From Lepas anatifera (Eukaryota; Arthropoda; Thecostraca; Lepadidae), in the NCBI GenBank assembly GCA_034440635.1, contig JAOTON010002073.1, forward strand, positions 944,501-1,008,500: DNA of 64,000 nt. Reading direction: 5' to 3'. The notes below the pieces were generated by a model that worked only from the letters and a program-made list of their open reading frames with translations, ran no database searches and had not been told where the DNA came from. This document shows positions 21,619-33,545 of this stretch, piece by piece. The first letter of the stretch is position 1, and every line of letters begins with the position of its first letter. Both the position numbers and the translations under genes were made by a program.

Positions 21619-23767
21619 TTAACACGCGCGTTGGAGAGGGGTCTGGCGTCAACGTGCAGTGGAGGGTCCTGAAGTGCCCCCTTCCCCTCCCTGAGATCTC
21701 GGAAACCAAGAGGGTTTGAAATCACCCGTTGGGAGGTGCGTGAGGGCGATGGTGATCTACGTTATGGCTAAGTTTCATTGACCTAGCTCAGTATTGAAAG
21801 TGAACTTAGGTCGTTAGAGGGAAGGTCCCACTCAATGCCGTCTGAAAGTTTGATGTCAAGGTCATTCAAGGTTAATGATTAACAATACCTATTCCCAATA
21901 ATGTACAATGCAACTGGCACTGTAGCAGCCTTTGGGCAGAAATGAGGGATTGATCTTGAAAACGCATTTGACCTTGACCAGTGACATGGACCTTGACAGT
22001 GAGTAATCAAAACTATGAAGTCATAGCATCGCATACCTTATGCTGAGTAATGCTATCTGTCCTGAACACTTGAGTCAATGACCTTGACATGTGACCCTGA
22101 CCTTTATTTGGGGTGTCTTTGACATATAACCCTATTATATGAAGTTCTAATTTTAATTCTTACGGTTATTTAATAAGGGTTCTGAGCTTAGCTTCTATTT
22201 TCACCTCTAAAGCATCGTGGGAAAACTTGAATTCTAAATCATTTTACCCTTCGCCCGGGTGGGGGGTCTTTTTAGACTCCCCTCGGGTTTTTCCGAAGTG
22301 ACCAAAAAACGGCGGCGCGCAGCGCCGCCAAAGTTGGTCTAGCTTTCCCTTCATTATTTTTACATCTTTCCTGAAAATTTTGGCTCAAGGTCATATCAGG
22401 TCAGGTGAAGTGACCTCACCTCAAAAAATACTTAGGACCGCATAACTAAAAGAAGGGTTAATCGATCAAGTTGAAACTCATACCACATATTGGGCCCACC
22501 AGGAGCTACAACATTTGTTCCGGGATTTTTATATTGGTGACCTAAGGTCATGTGCAGAGCATGACCTCCCCATTGTCAATACATGGGGAAAATCACTAAA
22601 TGAGCTTTTCTCAGTAAGTATGGATGGAATCAACTTCAAAAATTGGTTGCGACTTTCTCTTAGCCCATTTCTGGAGCTGATGCCAAAATTTTGACTTGTG
22701 ACCTTTAAAAAGTCACCTTAGGTCAAATAATCACTTTTTGGTGTTTTTCTCTATAAATTTTGAATAAAAGAAGATAGAGCTTTATTTTGTCACCAAAGTG
22801 TTTGTATAGTCACTGGAAGTCAAATGATATACATCATGACTATACCAGGTCAAGTTGGGTCAGACCGTTGACCTGGGTCAGGTCAAATTCTTAAATTTGA
22901 CCTGGCATAGCAATATCATATATCATTCGATTCGTATTGACGAGAGGATTGCAATGGTGCATCAACTATGGCTGTATCTTGTTTGGTTTGGAAGTTATTA
23001 GCGAAAAAGTAAACACCCTTATGCATGGGTGGCTATGGACATTCCCAAGAATATGCCCAATATCTAGTGACCTGTAGCTCCCTAGGCTTTAACCTGACAC
23101 GAAAATGAATGCACTGTAATGAAAGCGCATCTCAAGAGCTTTCGAATGGTGTTAGAAAAATGTTTCTAGCTATCATAGTTTCTGAGATATATGAGGTTTT
23201 CTTAGTACACCTCATATTAGCGATTTTGACCTATTTTGACCTCTGGTGACCTTGATATTGACCTGACAAGAAAAATGACCGAAGTATTTTCGATATCATT
23301 TTCGAAGAGCTTTCGATTGCCGTTTTGCGCTTTTTCCTAGCTCTCTTAGTTTTTGAGATCGTGGGGGTCTTTTTTAGCCCCCCACCAGGGCGAAGGTGGC
23401 TCGTACCCGCCACCGGGGCAAGGGTTAAGGCAAAACGTAATTTAGAGCCTGATCATCCCTAATCTAGTGCAGTAATTTTAGCCTATTTGTTAGCAATATT
23501 ATATGACGTTTTTACGTCACCACTCAGTATACAGGGCAGGCGAACTGGTGTGACTGCGCGATTGCAACGGTCTCAAAATATAAGTCTAAATTTGAAAGCC
23601 TATAAGTAAGAAAAATCAAACCAATTTTTTTTAATTCGTTCACCAATCAACGCACTCATATGTTCTCCAAATGTGGCTGAGTAGCGTATCCCAGTGGCGA
23701 ACGGTTCTCCAGGCACCTTTGAAAATAGGTGGGGGGCACTTTAAGACCCCTGGAATTCGTGTGTTAA
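21619..23767. mobile_element. TTAA element of a second subfamily (K1), host of a nested copy
   Basis: TTAA at 21619-21622 and 23764-23767, with CACGCGCGTTGG at the left and the complement of AATTCGTGTG at the right. The interior shares blocks with 34900-35734 and 62940-63430: a CTCAAAATATA...GAAAGCCTATAAG block and an AAATGTGGCTGAGTAG block. A separate TTAA element (22247-23424) is inserted within it, so the element alone is about 970 bp. It encodes no protein. Confidence 0.75.
22247..23428. mobile_element. TTAA element (copy I) nested inside K1
   Basis: The body 22247-23424 starts CCCTTCGCCCGGGTGGGG and ends CACCGGGGCAAGGG-TTAA. The left flank reads TTTTA, so one A of the left TTAA appears lost. 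Subterminal palindromes at both ends centre on GGGTC...GACTCCCC and GGGGGTC...AGCCCCC. A GC hairpin, CGGCGGCGCGCAGCGCCGCC, lies at about 22311-22330. The interior is dense in TGACCT/AGGTCA. Confidence 0.82.
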
Positions 23768-23789
23768 GGTCTCCGAGCGGTGTTATGAC

Positions 23790-26240
23790 TCCTGAGCTGG
23801 TATGGGCCCCTAAGTTGATTTGGCGCTCCTTGAGGTGATTCAGGACCTCTTAGCTTGACTGGGCCTCTGAATTGGCATGGAGCCCCGCGATGGTGTTACC
23901 CCCCCCTCATTTAGCAGTTTTGGGATCCTGTAAAGTTAAGCTAGTCCTCGGTCCCTGAAATAGACTAAGGTCTGCAACTGGTTTGAACCCCTGGAATGGT
24001 GTGGGCCCTTACTGGTCTGGGCCCTGTACATGGTGTGGGCCCTTACTGGTCTGGGCCCTGTACATGGTCGGGTCCCCCGCAGTGATCTTGAGAACCCTGG
24101 GCTAAGCTGGACCCCTAAGAGTTGGGACATGAGCCCCTGAGCTCATCGTGGGCCCTTATCTGGTCCGTGGTCCCTGAAATTTTATGGGACCTGCCAGATA
24201 TTCTTCGGATCCCTGAGCTGGTCTGCACCCCTGAGTTGAATTTGTGCCTCCTGAGATCCAAGCTTCGCAGGCGCCCTTGGTATTTTCTGGGACCCGCTTA
24301 TCTTGAGACACATAGGCTGATATGGACCCGAAAGTCGACGCTCGGACCCCCAGAGCTCTTTGGGGCCTTTTATCTTGTCTTACTCTCACAAACTGGCATA
24401 GGGCCTCCATCAGATGTATTTGGAACCCCTGATATGTTCTGGAACCCATGAGATGTTCTGGAACCCCTGAGTTGGTTTTATGCCTACGGAGATGGAGCTT
24501 CACTAGGGGCCCCCAGCTGTTCTAGAGGCCCCTGAGAGACTCTTGCACAGGAGGATCTATACTTGAGCGTGATGCCCCCCGGTATCGTCCTCTGAGTTTT
24601 TCTGAACCCCCTGAGTGGCTTTGGGGTCACTGAACAGGCCGGGGCCCCTGAGTTGTTGGTGGGTCATCTGACGCGATATTGAGTCCCCTCAGCTGATCTG
24701 GCCCCTTTAGATAACCAGGCCCCCACACTGATCTTGAAACACATGTGTTGGCACTGGAGTGCCCTGCGCTTGTCGGGACCCGTTAACTGGTATCAGCTGG
24801 TCTTGGGCCCCTGAGTTGGTTGTGAGCTAGCTGCCGGAGGGGAGTTTTGCAGGCAGGTCTGTTTTGGGGGCCGTAAGATTATATTGCACATGAGCTTACG
24901 GGCTCAGCCTTAGACCCTAAGCTGGCTCAGGGGTCATGAACTAGTCTAGGGCCCCTGAAAGGATTTACTTAGGAGGTCCATAGCTTGGTCATAAGCCTCC
25001 TTTCTGGATTGGTGTCCCTTGACCTAGTAAGGGTCCCTGAGCTGGTATTGGGCCCTTTAAGCGGGTGTGGGCCTTTTAGCCTGTCCGGGCCCTATTTTGC
25101 TGATTTAAGGCCCTTGAAATCGTCGGGGCCCCAACTGATCTGGCCCCCTGAGTTTTTCCGGGCCTGCTAAGCCGATTTAGGGTCCTCACAGCGGGTCTGG
25201 GAACCTGAGCTGATCTGAGGCCCTTTCAGATGGTCAGGGTTCCCTCGCTGATCTTGAAACCCCGGTGCTGGCACTGACAATTTTTTAGCCGTCATGGGCT
25301 TCTTATCTGATCTGGAATCTCTGAACTAGAATGGTCCCCCTCGGCTAATCTTGGGGCCCCTGAGTTGGGTTGGGGCCATCTGAGAGGGAGTTTTGCTAAG
25401 GGTTCCTGTGCGGATCTGGTACTCTAAGAGAGTATTGTACAGGAGCTTACTGACTTTGTCTTGGGGTGCGACTTGGTTTGGTGTCACCTTAGCTGGTAAG
25501 GGCCCCTGAGAGGAGCTACATGAGAGGTTTTTTACTCGGTTTTATGTCCCCTAGCTGGTTTAGTGTTCCTTGAGCTTACAAGTGCCCCTGGGTTGGTATC
25601 GGGTCCGTTTAACAAATGGGGCCCCTGTGGCTTGTTTGCGACCCCCTTGTGTTCATCTTGAGCTTCGTGAGTTCATCGAGGCACCCAGCTGATCTGGCCC
25701 TCTTAATTTGTATGGGCCTCCTGAGTTGAGTGTGTTGGCCTGGGCCTCCTGAATTGACATTGGACCTCTTAAGAGAGGGTTTCGCAAAAGGCCTTTGGGC
25801 TATTTTGGGTCCGTGGGAGGGTATTGCACAGGAGCTTACTGGAGTGATATTAGGGCTCAAGCTGGTTTGGGGCCCCTGAGCTAAAAGGGACACCTGAGGT
25901 AGAATTTCAAAGGGTCCTGAGCTAGCCTAGGACCTCTTAGAAGAATTATGCAAGAGGTTCCTGACTTGGTCTTAGGGCCCCTAGCTGGATTGGTGTCCAT
26001 TGAAGTGGCATTGGGCCTGTTTAACTAGTATGGATCCAATTAGTCTGTCTGGGCACATTGTGCTGACCTGGGGCCCCTGGGCTTTTTAAAGCCCTTAGCT
26101 CGTCTGGCACCCTGGGTTGGTGCTGGGTCCATTTAGCTGGCCTTGGGCCCACTGATAAAATATTTTGCAGAAGGTTTCTGATTTGATCTCGGGGTCCCTG
26201 AACCAGTGAAGGACCCCTGAGAGACCAAATTGGGCGTCTG
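23790..26240. repeat. degenerate GGCCCCTGAG-type repeat array, about 2.4 kb
   Basis: Short diverged units built around GGGCCCCTGAGCTGGTCT, roughly 20-40 bp each. One exact 34-bp duplication starts at about 23999 and 24033. A longer pattern is superimposed: an ATTGCACAGGAGCTTACT-like marker recurs near 24883, 25435 and 25823, each preceded by an AGTTTTGC/TTTCGC segment. Many units contain GGGCCC, so the transcript could fold extensively. Open frames here just translate the repeat. Confidence 0.85.
23999..24066. repeat. exact 34-bp tandem duplication inside the GGCCCC array
   Basis: Two adjacent identical copies beginning GTGTGGGCCCTTACTGG and ending CCCTGTACATG, showing recent unit expansion in an otherwise diverged array. 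Confidence 0.85.
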
Positions 26241-27608
26241 GACCACAGTCATGTATCGGAAATAAATTTTGGTTGTAATTGGTGTCTGAAGGAGGCTCGC
26301 TCTTTGTTATTCGCTATGGTTTCAGCACTCGGGACAACGTGATGGGACAATGCGTGAAACATGGTGGGCGGAGGGGGGACAAAACATACTCCGTCCTCTC
26401 CCACTCTCAAAAGTGGGGACGCGTCTCCCCGTACCCCCAGCGGCGGGAGCCATGATTCTATACAAGAAAAAGTATCAAGAAGGTGGTTTAATGAAAACTA
26501 TTAAATTTTTCACACATTCAAGGAACGAATGTTCGTGGCATAATTTCTTTTTTTCTAAAATTTCCTTTGATGTGTGGTGCATTTTTTGTCATGGAATTTT
26601 AGAGGGCAAAACCATCAAGTGAGAGAGAGAGAGGGGAGAAAGAGCTCAGAAACTAAGCCAATTTTACGGAAACAGCATACTGGACCCAGTTATCGTCATA
26701 TTATAGCATGCCTCAGAATTTTTGGTCATCATGTCATCAAAATATTTACATCGTAATAATCGTTTAGGGCTATAATGATGCATCCACTACTGGGGCCGGA
26801 AGACTTCTCAGAAGAGGAATACGCTAGGCTCGAGCATTAAAATGTATTTTGATTTCACACGCTAATGTTGTCTGCTGCTAACACGTTTTCGTTGAGGACT
26901 AGATTGAAAAAAACGCACGGTACGTTATAATCGCTATTCTTTCAAAGACCGAGTCAACGGCAGAGGCTTAGATCCGTATCTCATTTTGAGTTTCCGGAAA
27001 AATCTGATTAAATGCTCGAAGTGTGTTGAAATGTGCATGTCGGTTTTACCTCCCGAGGAAGTCATGATTCGGCTCGTGTAAAAATCCTACCATCATAAGG
27101 TTTCATACTTTATTTATAGGCATTGCCTGAATTATAGTGTCTTCATTTTCTTACGAAAAACATACACTCCTGCGGGCCCGACCGGACCGGGACCCCCCCC
27201 TGGCTTCAAAAGAGATCTCCACCCCTGATGGTGCCCGAGGATTAGCATGGTCATGCTATGGTAGAACGTTTCAGCGTTTATACAATTCCGTACCGTTTCA
27301 ATACGTCCCAGTCCACCTTGTTTCTGAATAGGTGTAAATTAGGTGGTCCTGCTCCATTCCGGAATAAGTATTGGTTACGAAGTCCCGCTCCGTCGTATTT
27401 CGTTTTCTTACTTTTTCAAAAAAGTCCTGTTCCCTACCGTGATTTCATAACATGAATTTGTATCAGTTAACCAGTCCGTTATTTCAGCCATCAGTAGCCA
27501 GTTAGTAGTTAAGGAGACGTTAATCATTAGTTAGGAAGACCACAGAACAATGATTAATATATTATCAGTATTCCCATCAATATCAGTAACTCAATTTTTG
27601 TCAGTCAT

Positions 27609-28574
27609 TTAACCCTCGCCCCGGTGCGGGGTGTAACACCCCTCGGGGTTTTCCAGCGGCACGAAAAAAACGGGGCCGCGAAGCTCCGCCTTACTTGGCA
27701 CACCTTATCCTTGATCAATGCCGCAACTTTTCCCAGAATTTTGAGGATGGGTCATCTCAGGTCAGTTCACCGGTGCAGGTCAAGTGACCCACTTCCAGAA
27801 ATGTTTAGGGAAGTATAAGCAAGAAACGGTGAATCTATGGGATTGAAACTTATACCACCTAATGGGCCCACCGAGTGCTACAAAATGTATCCCGGGATCT
27901 CTCATATCGACGACCTAGGGTCAGGTACATACATATCATGACTTCTCCATTGTAAATGCATTGAGAAAACAGGAATAGGGCTGTAAATTTGTAGGTGCAG
28001 CTGATAATACCTTCGCATTCCCCAAATCGCAGTATCCTGAGCCCCTTTCCAGGTTCATGTTGCAATTTTTTACTTGTGATATCTGATAGGTCATCTGGAG
28101 CTACTTGAGCAGTTTTCAGACTTAGTCAATAACTTTGCAGGATATGATGCTACAGCTTTATTTTGATACCATTACGTCTGGATCACTGTTGCGAGATGAT
28201 TGATATGCCTATCGACTATGTTAGGTTGGAAAGTGACCTTGACCTGACCTGAGGTCAGGCCATTTGTGTGTGTATCATACATCATTCGATTTGCCGTGAC
28301 GAGAGGAAGCGAATGGTGCCTAAAAATGATTCTAACTCATTTCTGTCATACGCTAGAGCCCAAAAACTCTACTCTAACATGTAAAATTATTTGACCTGTC
28401 ATGATCTCAATATTGACCTAAGCTAAAAAGTGACTATGTAGTTTCGTAATGAATTGTTATGAGCTATCCAACAGCGTTCACGTTTTTTTTTTTTTGCTTT
28501 CCCGCATGGGAACTGAGTTCGAAGGGTTTTTTGAACACGAATGTGGCTCGAAGGCCCACCGGGGCGGGTGTTAA
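27609..28574. mobile_element. TTAA-flanked piggyBac-like element (copy A)
   Basis: TTAA at 27609-27612 and 28571-28574; body 958 bp. Left end CCCTCGCCCCGGTGCGGGG; right end CACCGGGGCGGGTG. The left subterminal palindrome is GGGGTGTAACACCCC. A GC-rich hairpin-like block (ACGGGGCCGCGAAGCTCCGCC) begins at about 27669. The interior carries a TGACCTGACCT-G-AGGTCAGGCC everted repeat near 28239. Non-coding. Confidence 0.88.
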
Positions 28575-29237
28575 TCTCCCCTCATGCCCCACTCACAAAT
28601 CGAATATGAAGGCCAAATGTCTGGCCGTGTCCGCACGCTCTCTTTCACATGCTCCACCGTATGCTAACCCGAGGCTGTCCCGACTTATCGGACCCGGCGG
28701 AACAGAGGACTGCTCCGGTGACACGAGCCAAGGCTGCCCCCAGGGAGAGGCTGATCAACGTGTTTCCAATAACCAGGACGCTGATTGGTTAACGAAACTT
28801 CCGTGTTACGACTAGCATTATCCATTTTACTGCCATCTCCTGGGGAGGCGATCAAGAAAAAGGCTGCCAGGGGTCAGCTTTAATCAAGGGACCGGCTACA
28901 TACAACGGCGACGCCTTATCCAAACCTGTCGCCGCGGTAGTAAGAAACATTGAAACCATCAATTTTCTGAGCCGGAAATCAATACAACCTACCTCCAAAA
29001 ATAAAAATGCCTGCTAGTGTTCTATGCATTTTAATTGCAGTGTCTGTGCCTGCAATTAGGCAAAAATGAAATGCATTAAATTAAATGCAACAATTAGTGC
29101 TTGCAATCATGTTCTACCCCACAGGTATCAAAACCCACCAATCGATGTTCTTTCACTGATAAATATGAAACAAATCTGTGACTGATGTGCTCAGTGCATG
29201 GCGCAGGCCTGTTGACCACCACTCTTCCCGCCAACAG

Positions 29238-30385
29238 GCGAGTCGGGGGCTGGCAATAACTGGGCCAAAGGCCACTACACCGAAGGTGCCGAGATCGTAG
29301 ACCAAGTTCTTGATATTACCCGGAGGGAGGCTGAAGCTTGCGACTGCCTTCAGGGCTTTCAAATCGCCCACTCTCTAGGGGGCGGCACCGGTTCCGGTAT
29401 GGGCTCACTTCTCATCTCCAAGGTGCGCGAAGAATACCCAGACCGGATTCTTGCTACGTTCTCCGTTTTGCCATCTCCTAAAGTGTCCGATACCGTTGTG
29501 GAACCATACAACGCCATATTGTCCTCCAACCACCTGGTGGAGAACACGGATGAAACGTTCTGCATTGACAACGAAGCACTCTACGACATATGCACAAAGC
29601 AGCTGAAGATTAAAAACCCGACTTACGGCGACCTCAATCACATAATTAGCCTCGCCATGTCGGGCCTGACCACCTGTTTTCGATTCCCCGGTCAGTTGAA
29701 CGCCGACCTGCGGAAGCTGGCCGTGAACATGGTTCCCTTCCCACGGCTTCACTTCTTCGTCCCCGGCTTCGTGCCGATGGTGAAACGAAGCTTGGAAGGG
29801 TACAGGATCATGTCAGTTGCTGAGCTCACCCAGGACATGTTTGATTTCAGGAACATGATGGCGGCGTGTGATCCTCGTCACGGCAGGTACCTCACTGTCG
29901 CAGCCATCTATCGGGGTCGCATGTCCATGAAAGACGTCGATGAGCAGATCCTTGCAGTGCAGACGAGAAACAGCAGCTACTTCGTCGAGTGGATACCGCA
30001 TAATGTTAAGACCGCAGTGTGCGATATTCCTCCACCAGGCCTGAAGAAGTCGGCTACATTTGTAGCTAATACTACAGCGATACAGGATATCTTCAAGCGG
30101 TTCTCGGAGCAGTTTACTGCCATGTTCCGGCGCAAGGCTTTCCTCCACTGGTACACCGGCGAGGGCATGGACGAGATGGAATTCTCCGAAGCAGAAAGCA
30201 ACGTGAATGATCTGATTGCCGAATATCAGCAGTATCAGGAGGCCACGGTGGACGAGGACGACCTGTACACTGAAGATGAGGACGACGAGGAAACTGAGAA
30301 TGAAGAGGACTCCCACGAGGGTAACAGTAATTATGATTACCATGAGGGCGAAGAGCGAGAAGAGAATGAATTAGAAGAGAGTTAG
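29238..30385 (+). CDS. beta-tubulin exon 3 to stop; isotype with an extended acidic tail
   Basis: Follows acceptor CCAACAG and runs to TAG at 30383-30385. With a 19-residue first exon the protein would be 474 residues, against about 445-450 usually. It has the GTP-binding glycine loop GGGTGSG (140-146), the [15 protein letters not shown] and [18 protein letters not shown] segments, [39 protein letters not shown] and [19 protein letters not shown]. It forms microtubules with alpha-tubulin. Two things are odd. The M-loop region that makes lateral contacts is changed ([13 protein letters not shown] instead of the usual PLTSRGSQQYRAL type). After YQQYQEAT there is a 45-residue Glu/Asp-rich tail with Tyr, Asn and His, about three times the usual length. 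No canonical EGEFEEE axoneme motif is present. A specialised isotype is inferred. Confidence 0.95.
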
Positions 30386-30462
30386 GGAGTACCATCAACG
30401 AACAATAATGAAGATGATGTTTGATTAGTAGGCTTTGTGGTGAATTACAGAGTGTGTATGAT

Positions 30463-30468
30463 ATTAAA
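30463..30468 (+). terminator. candidate poly(A) signal (ATTAAA)
   Basis: ATTAAA 78 bp after the tubulin stop codon, in AT-rich sequence. This is a common variant of AATAAA; the cleavage site is not known. Confidence 0.5.
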
Positions 30469-30921
30469 TATTGTCGTCCAAGAACTGAGAACATTATATT
30501 TTTTCCATATGTTTGGTAAGGATGTGCAGCTTAGCCATGAAGATATCCGCACATGATTTTCATGAGATTCCTGCAGTACATGGCACGTTGGCAGTCGGTT
30601 CAAATATCATCCTCTTTTCACTCCATTATTAATTTTCATTTTCGGTAAATGCCACGAGCTTCGTAGTTTCCTGGGACGACCCAATTACGCCATCTCAGTT
30701 CAGTGAAAGCAGTCAACGCTCACGAGAAGCTTAAGAAAAAAGAGCAAAGGTGTTATCAGTTCACTGACACTACATCTAAATATTTTTTCACGATGCTGTG
30801 ATCATGTGTGCAGAGTCAAGATTCCAGATGTGGACGACTGAGGCGTGCTGGTGTCAGACATAAGATGATAAGACCAATATTTATGTTTTGCTTTTGGCAT
30901 AATCTTGCTACAATGGCTTGT

Positions 30922-31397
30922 GTGGTTATAGCGTATTCTTGTATGTCTCCTCTTGGTCCACTGCTAACTTTAATTGGTAATACGTTTTATCTTGGTGATG
31001 TTTCTTGTCGAAACATTTGTCCGGAAATATTCATATTCCGTGGTTATAGCGTATTCTTGGATGTCTCCTCTTGGTCCACTGCTAACTTTAATTGGTAATA
31101 CGTTTTATCTTGGTGATGTTTCTTGTCAAAATATTTGTCCGGAAATATTCATATTCCGTGGTTATAGCGTATTCTTGGATGTCTCCTCTTGGTCCACTGC
31201 TAACTCCAATTTATAATGCGTTTTATGTTAGTGACGTTTCTTGTCGAAATATTTGTCCGGAAATATTCATATTCCGTGGTTATAGCGTATTCTTGGATGT
31301 CTCCTGTTGGTCCACTGCTAACTCCAATTTATGATGCGTTTTATCTTGGTGATGTTTCTTGTCGAAATATTTTTCCGGAAATTTTCATATTCCGTGG
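30922..31397. repeat. 118-bp tandem repeat, four units
   Basis: GGTTATAGCGTATTCTTG recurs at 30924, 31042, 31160 and 31278, exactly 118 bp apart, and the last unit ends near 31397. Units differ by a few bases (for example TTTAATTGGTAATACG against CCAATTTATAATGCG). Because 118 is not a multiple of 3, the overlapping open frames here are repeat translations. It lies about 0.5 kb downstream of the tubulin stop. Confidence 0.95.
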
Positions 31398-32283
31398 AAA
31401 AATTGTAATGTCCAGGGGAACAGATAGCCTGCTACGATTCTAACCTCTCCAACAGTTTGTTTTTGGCGTGCACCGGCCCGGAAGATTTCGATATATTAAT
31501 CTCTGAAAAAGCGAAGTGCCTCATGAGTGATATATTGTTATTCGGCATCTTTTGTCACGGGAGAATGTGCCGAAAGTAGATCCATGCTCAGTTTAACAAC
31601 TTCACACCGGCATCAGAAAATCACAACGCTGCACAAAATCGACTACAAAAAGCACACAAAAGCGCCAATCGGCCACAGCAGAGAAACTGCAGCACGACTT
31701 AAAAAAATCAAAATATTAAAAATACTGAATGTCATGTTTAATCGTTTCTCTTCATGATCACGAAGTTCTGAAACCTACTCAACTTGGGAATGGGCATCAT
31801 ATCATACACACTTTGCCGGGGGCGGAGAGAAAAACCACACGAACAGTTCCATACGATTCAGGAATATCTGAAGCTTTCTCTGAAGCTCATAGGAAGATAA
31901 TCTAAGAGCTGGTGAAGTTTCAAATTAAATGATATTCAATAAAAAGTTGAATCTTGTTTCTAACACTAGGCCACAGCCCCAATGCCTGACTAATTACCTC
32001 CTCCATCGGCTGAGCTGCAATAACAACACGCAAAACCGAATTTGTCATTCATTTAAGCCTGGTGAGAATCCGGGACTTAATGTGATGCTTTGTAATTAGT
32101 GGGCTGATCGTTAGTACTAATTTCAATGAAAGCCGGACGTTCTGTCCGATATTCTGTGATTAGTGAATATCGTTTCAGAGCGGTGCAATGCTATTTGTGA
32201 TACTGCAAATACAAAGCAGCAAATACAAGTATTATTGATTGTTGATAAGTTTTGAAGTGCTGCAGCGAGGAGCACGATGATGA
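31398..32283. other. no gene recognised
   Basis: AT-rich, no supported feature. Confidence 0.45.
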
Positions 32284-33545
32284 GTTGCTAAGATGTTCCC
32301 TGGCCTCTCCCCTCGAATCCGGAAATGTAAAAAATGCTGAAGATTATATATTCGGGCACAGCCCTTCACTGAGCATTATTGAGACTGAGAATTATTGGAC
32401 TGAGAATTATTGATATTTACTCCACGATTCTGATTAACCCTCGCCCCACCGGGGGCCATCGATGGCCCCCTAAGGTTTTTCCGGGATAGCAGAAAAAGGT
32501 CGAGGCGCAGCACCGCGGTTGACGGCTCTACCTCTCACTGCATCATTTTCCCATCATCCCTGAAATTTTTTACCCCGGGTCACCCAAGGTCAGGTCACCA
32601 GACGAGGTCAACCAAGGTCACCTCACTTCAACTTTAGAGCTCTGTAAGAGCTACATTTCAAAGTCGATCGATTTGAAACTTCCTACACTTCATGACCCCT
32701 CCAGGGTCTACAAGGTGTATATCCGGGATTTTTTCGATTTCGTGCCCTGAGGTCAGGTCACGAGGCGACCTCTCCCATTGGAAAAGCATGGGGAAAACCT
32801 GTTTCATGATATAAAAGTCACAAAAATGATTGCAAATACTCAGAATGCTCAGAACAGCGTTTTTGGACACCCTTTCACGGATCCCAGGGGTCATATTTAC
32901 CCTTTGACTTTTCCAAGGTCATCCAAGGTCACCAGAGGTCAAAAACAGTATTTTGACAATAACTTTTGACCTAATTAAGCTAGCGCGGTGAAACAAACAC
33001 CATCGTGTTTGTCTTGTCACTAGCTTTCATTTGATATACGGCAAGGTCACTTGGTGACCTTTCGTGACCTCAGGTCATATTAGGTCACGAGGTGACCTCT
33101 TGAGGTCAAACCACTGGCGGGAAGTCTTTACGTTCCACATAGCGGGAAAAGTACTGGCAATTTCCTATCAAATGAACTTTACCAGGCTTCAATAGCTCTA
33201 ATGACATAAGAGTTATGACCAGTTTGCTTAATCATTGCATATTTGAGTGAAAATAGCCGATCTTGACCTAATTTGACCTCTGGAGGTCAAACCATTGACC
33301 TGAGCACTAAAACATGCGAAGTAATTTCTTACTGAATTCACGCAAGCTTTCTATTGCACTTCGCAGATTTGCGCTAACGCCCATATTTTCGGAGTTAGAG
33401 GGGGCCATCGATGGCCCCCGGTGGGGCGAAGGTGGCGCCGGACCCCCGGTGGGGCGCGGATTAAGGGATGTGCCCGAATATATAATCTTCAGTGTTTTTT
33501 ACATCTCCGGATTCGAGGGGAGAGGCCAGGGAACATCTTAGCAAC
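32284..33545. repeat. 77-bp inverted repeat (foldback) interrupted by a TTAA element
   Basis: The left arm 32284-32360 (starting GTTGCTAAGATGTTCCCTGG) and right arm 33469-33545 (ending CCAGGGAACATCTTAGCAAC) are near-perfect reverse complements. Without the inserted TTAA element the arms would be about 77 bp apart, so the original unit was a compact foldback of about 230 bp. The left spacer holds a short duplication (GAGAATTATTG twice). Confidence 0.85.
32434..33464. mobile_element. TTAA element (copy B), ATCGAT-palindrome subfamily
   Basis: TTAA at 32434-32437 and 33461-33464; body 1,023 bp. The left end is CCCTCGCCCCACC, followed by the 20-bp perfect palindrome GGGGGCCATCGATGGCCCCC. The right end carries the same palindrome and then GGTGGGGCG repeated twice. 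The interior is dense in AGGTCA/TGACCT. It is closely related to copy C (46322) and, inverted, to copy D (58443). It sits between the arms of the 77-bp inverted repeat. Confidence 0.9.

Larger units (their letters stand above)
21195..29237 (+). other. intron of the beta-tubulin gene (about 8.0 kb)
   Basis: Begins GTGAGG and ends CCAACAG. Joining the two sides completes a Gly codon and the tubulin sequence [10 protein letters not shown]. Contents: a TTAA element (21619-23767) holding a second TTAA element, degenerate GC-rich repeats (23790-26240) and a further TTAA element (27609-28574). The stretches 21195-21618, 26241-27608 and 28575-29237 show nothing recognisable. Confidence 0.92.

Noticed and set aside
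23790..26240. Open frames such as 24122-24451 and 25609-25893
   Set aside because: They translate degenerate GC-rich repeats (GPPELV..., LGPLS...) and are open on both strands. Not genes.
30808..31443. Four overlapping similar open frames of about 75-96 codons
   Set aside because: They are readings of the 118-bp tandem repeat in successive frames.
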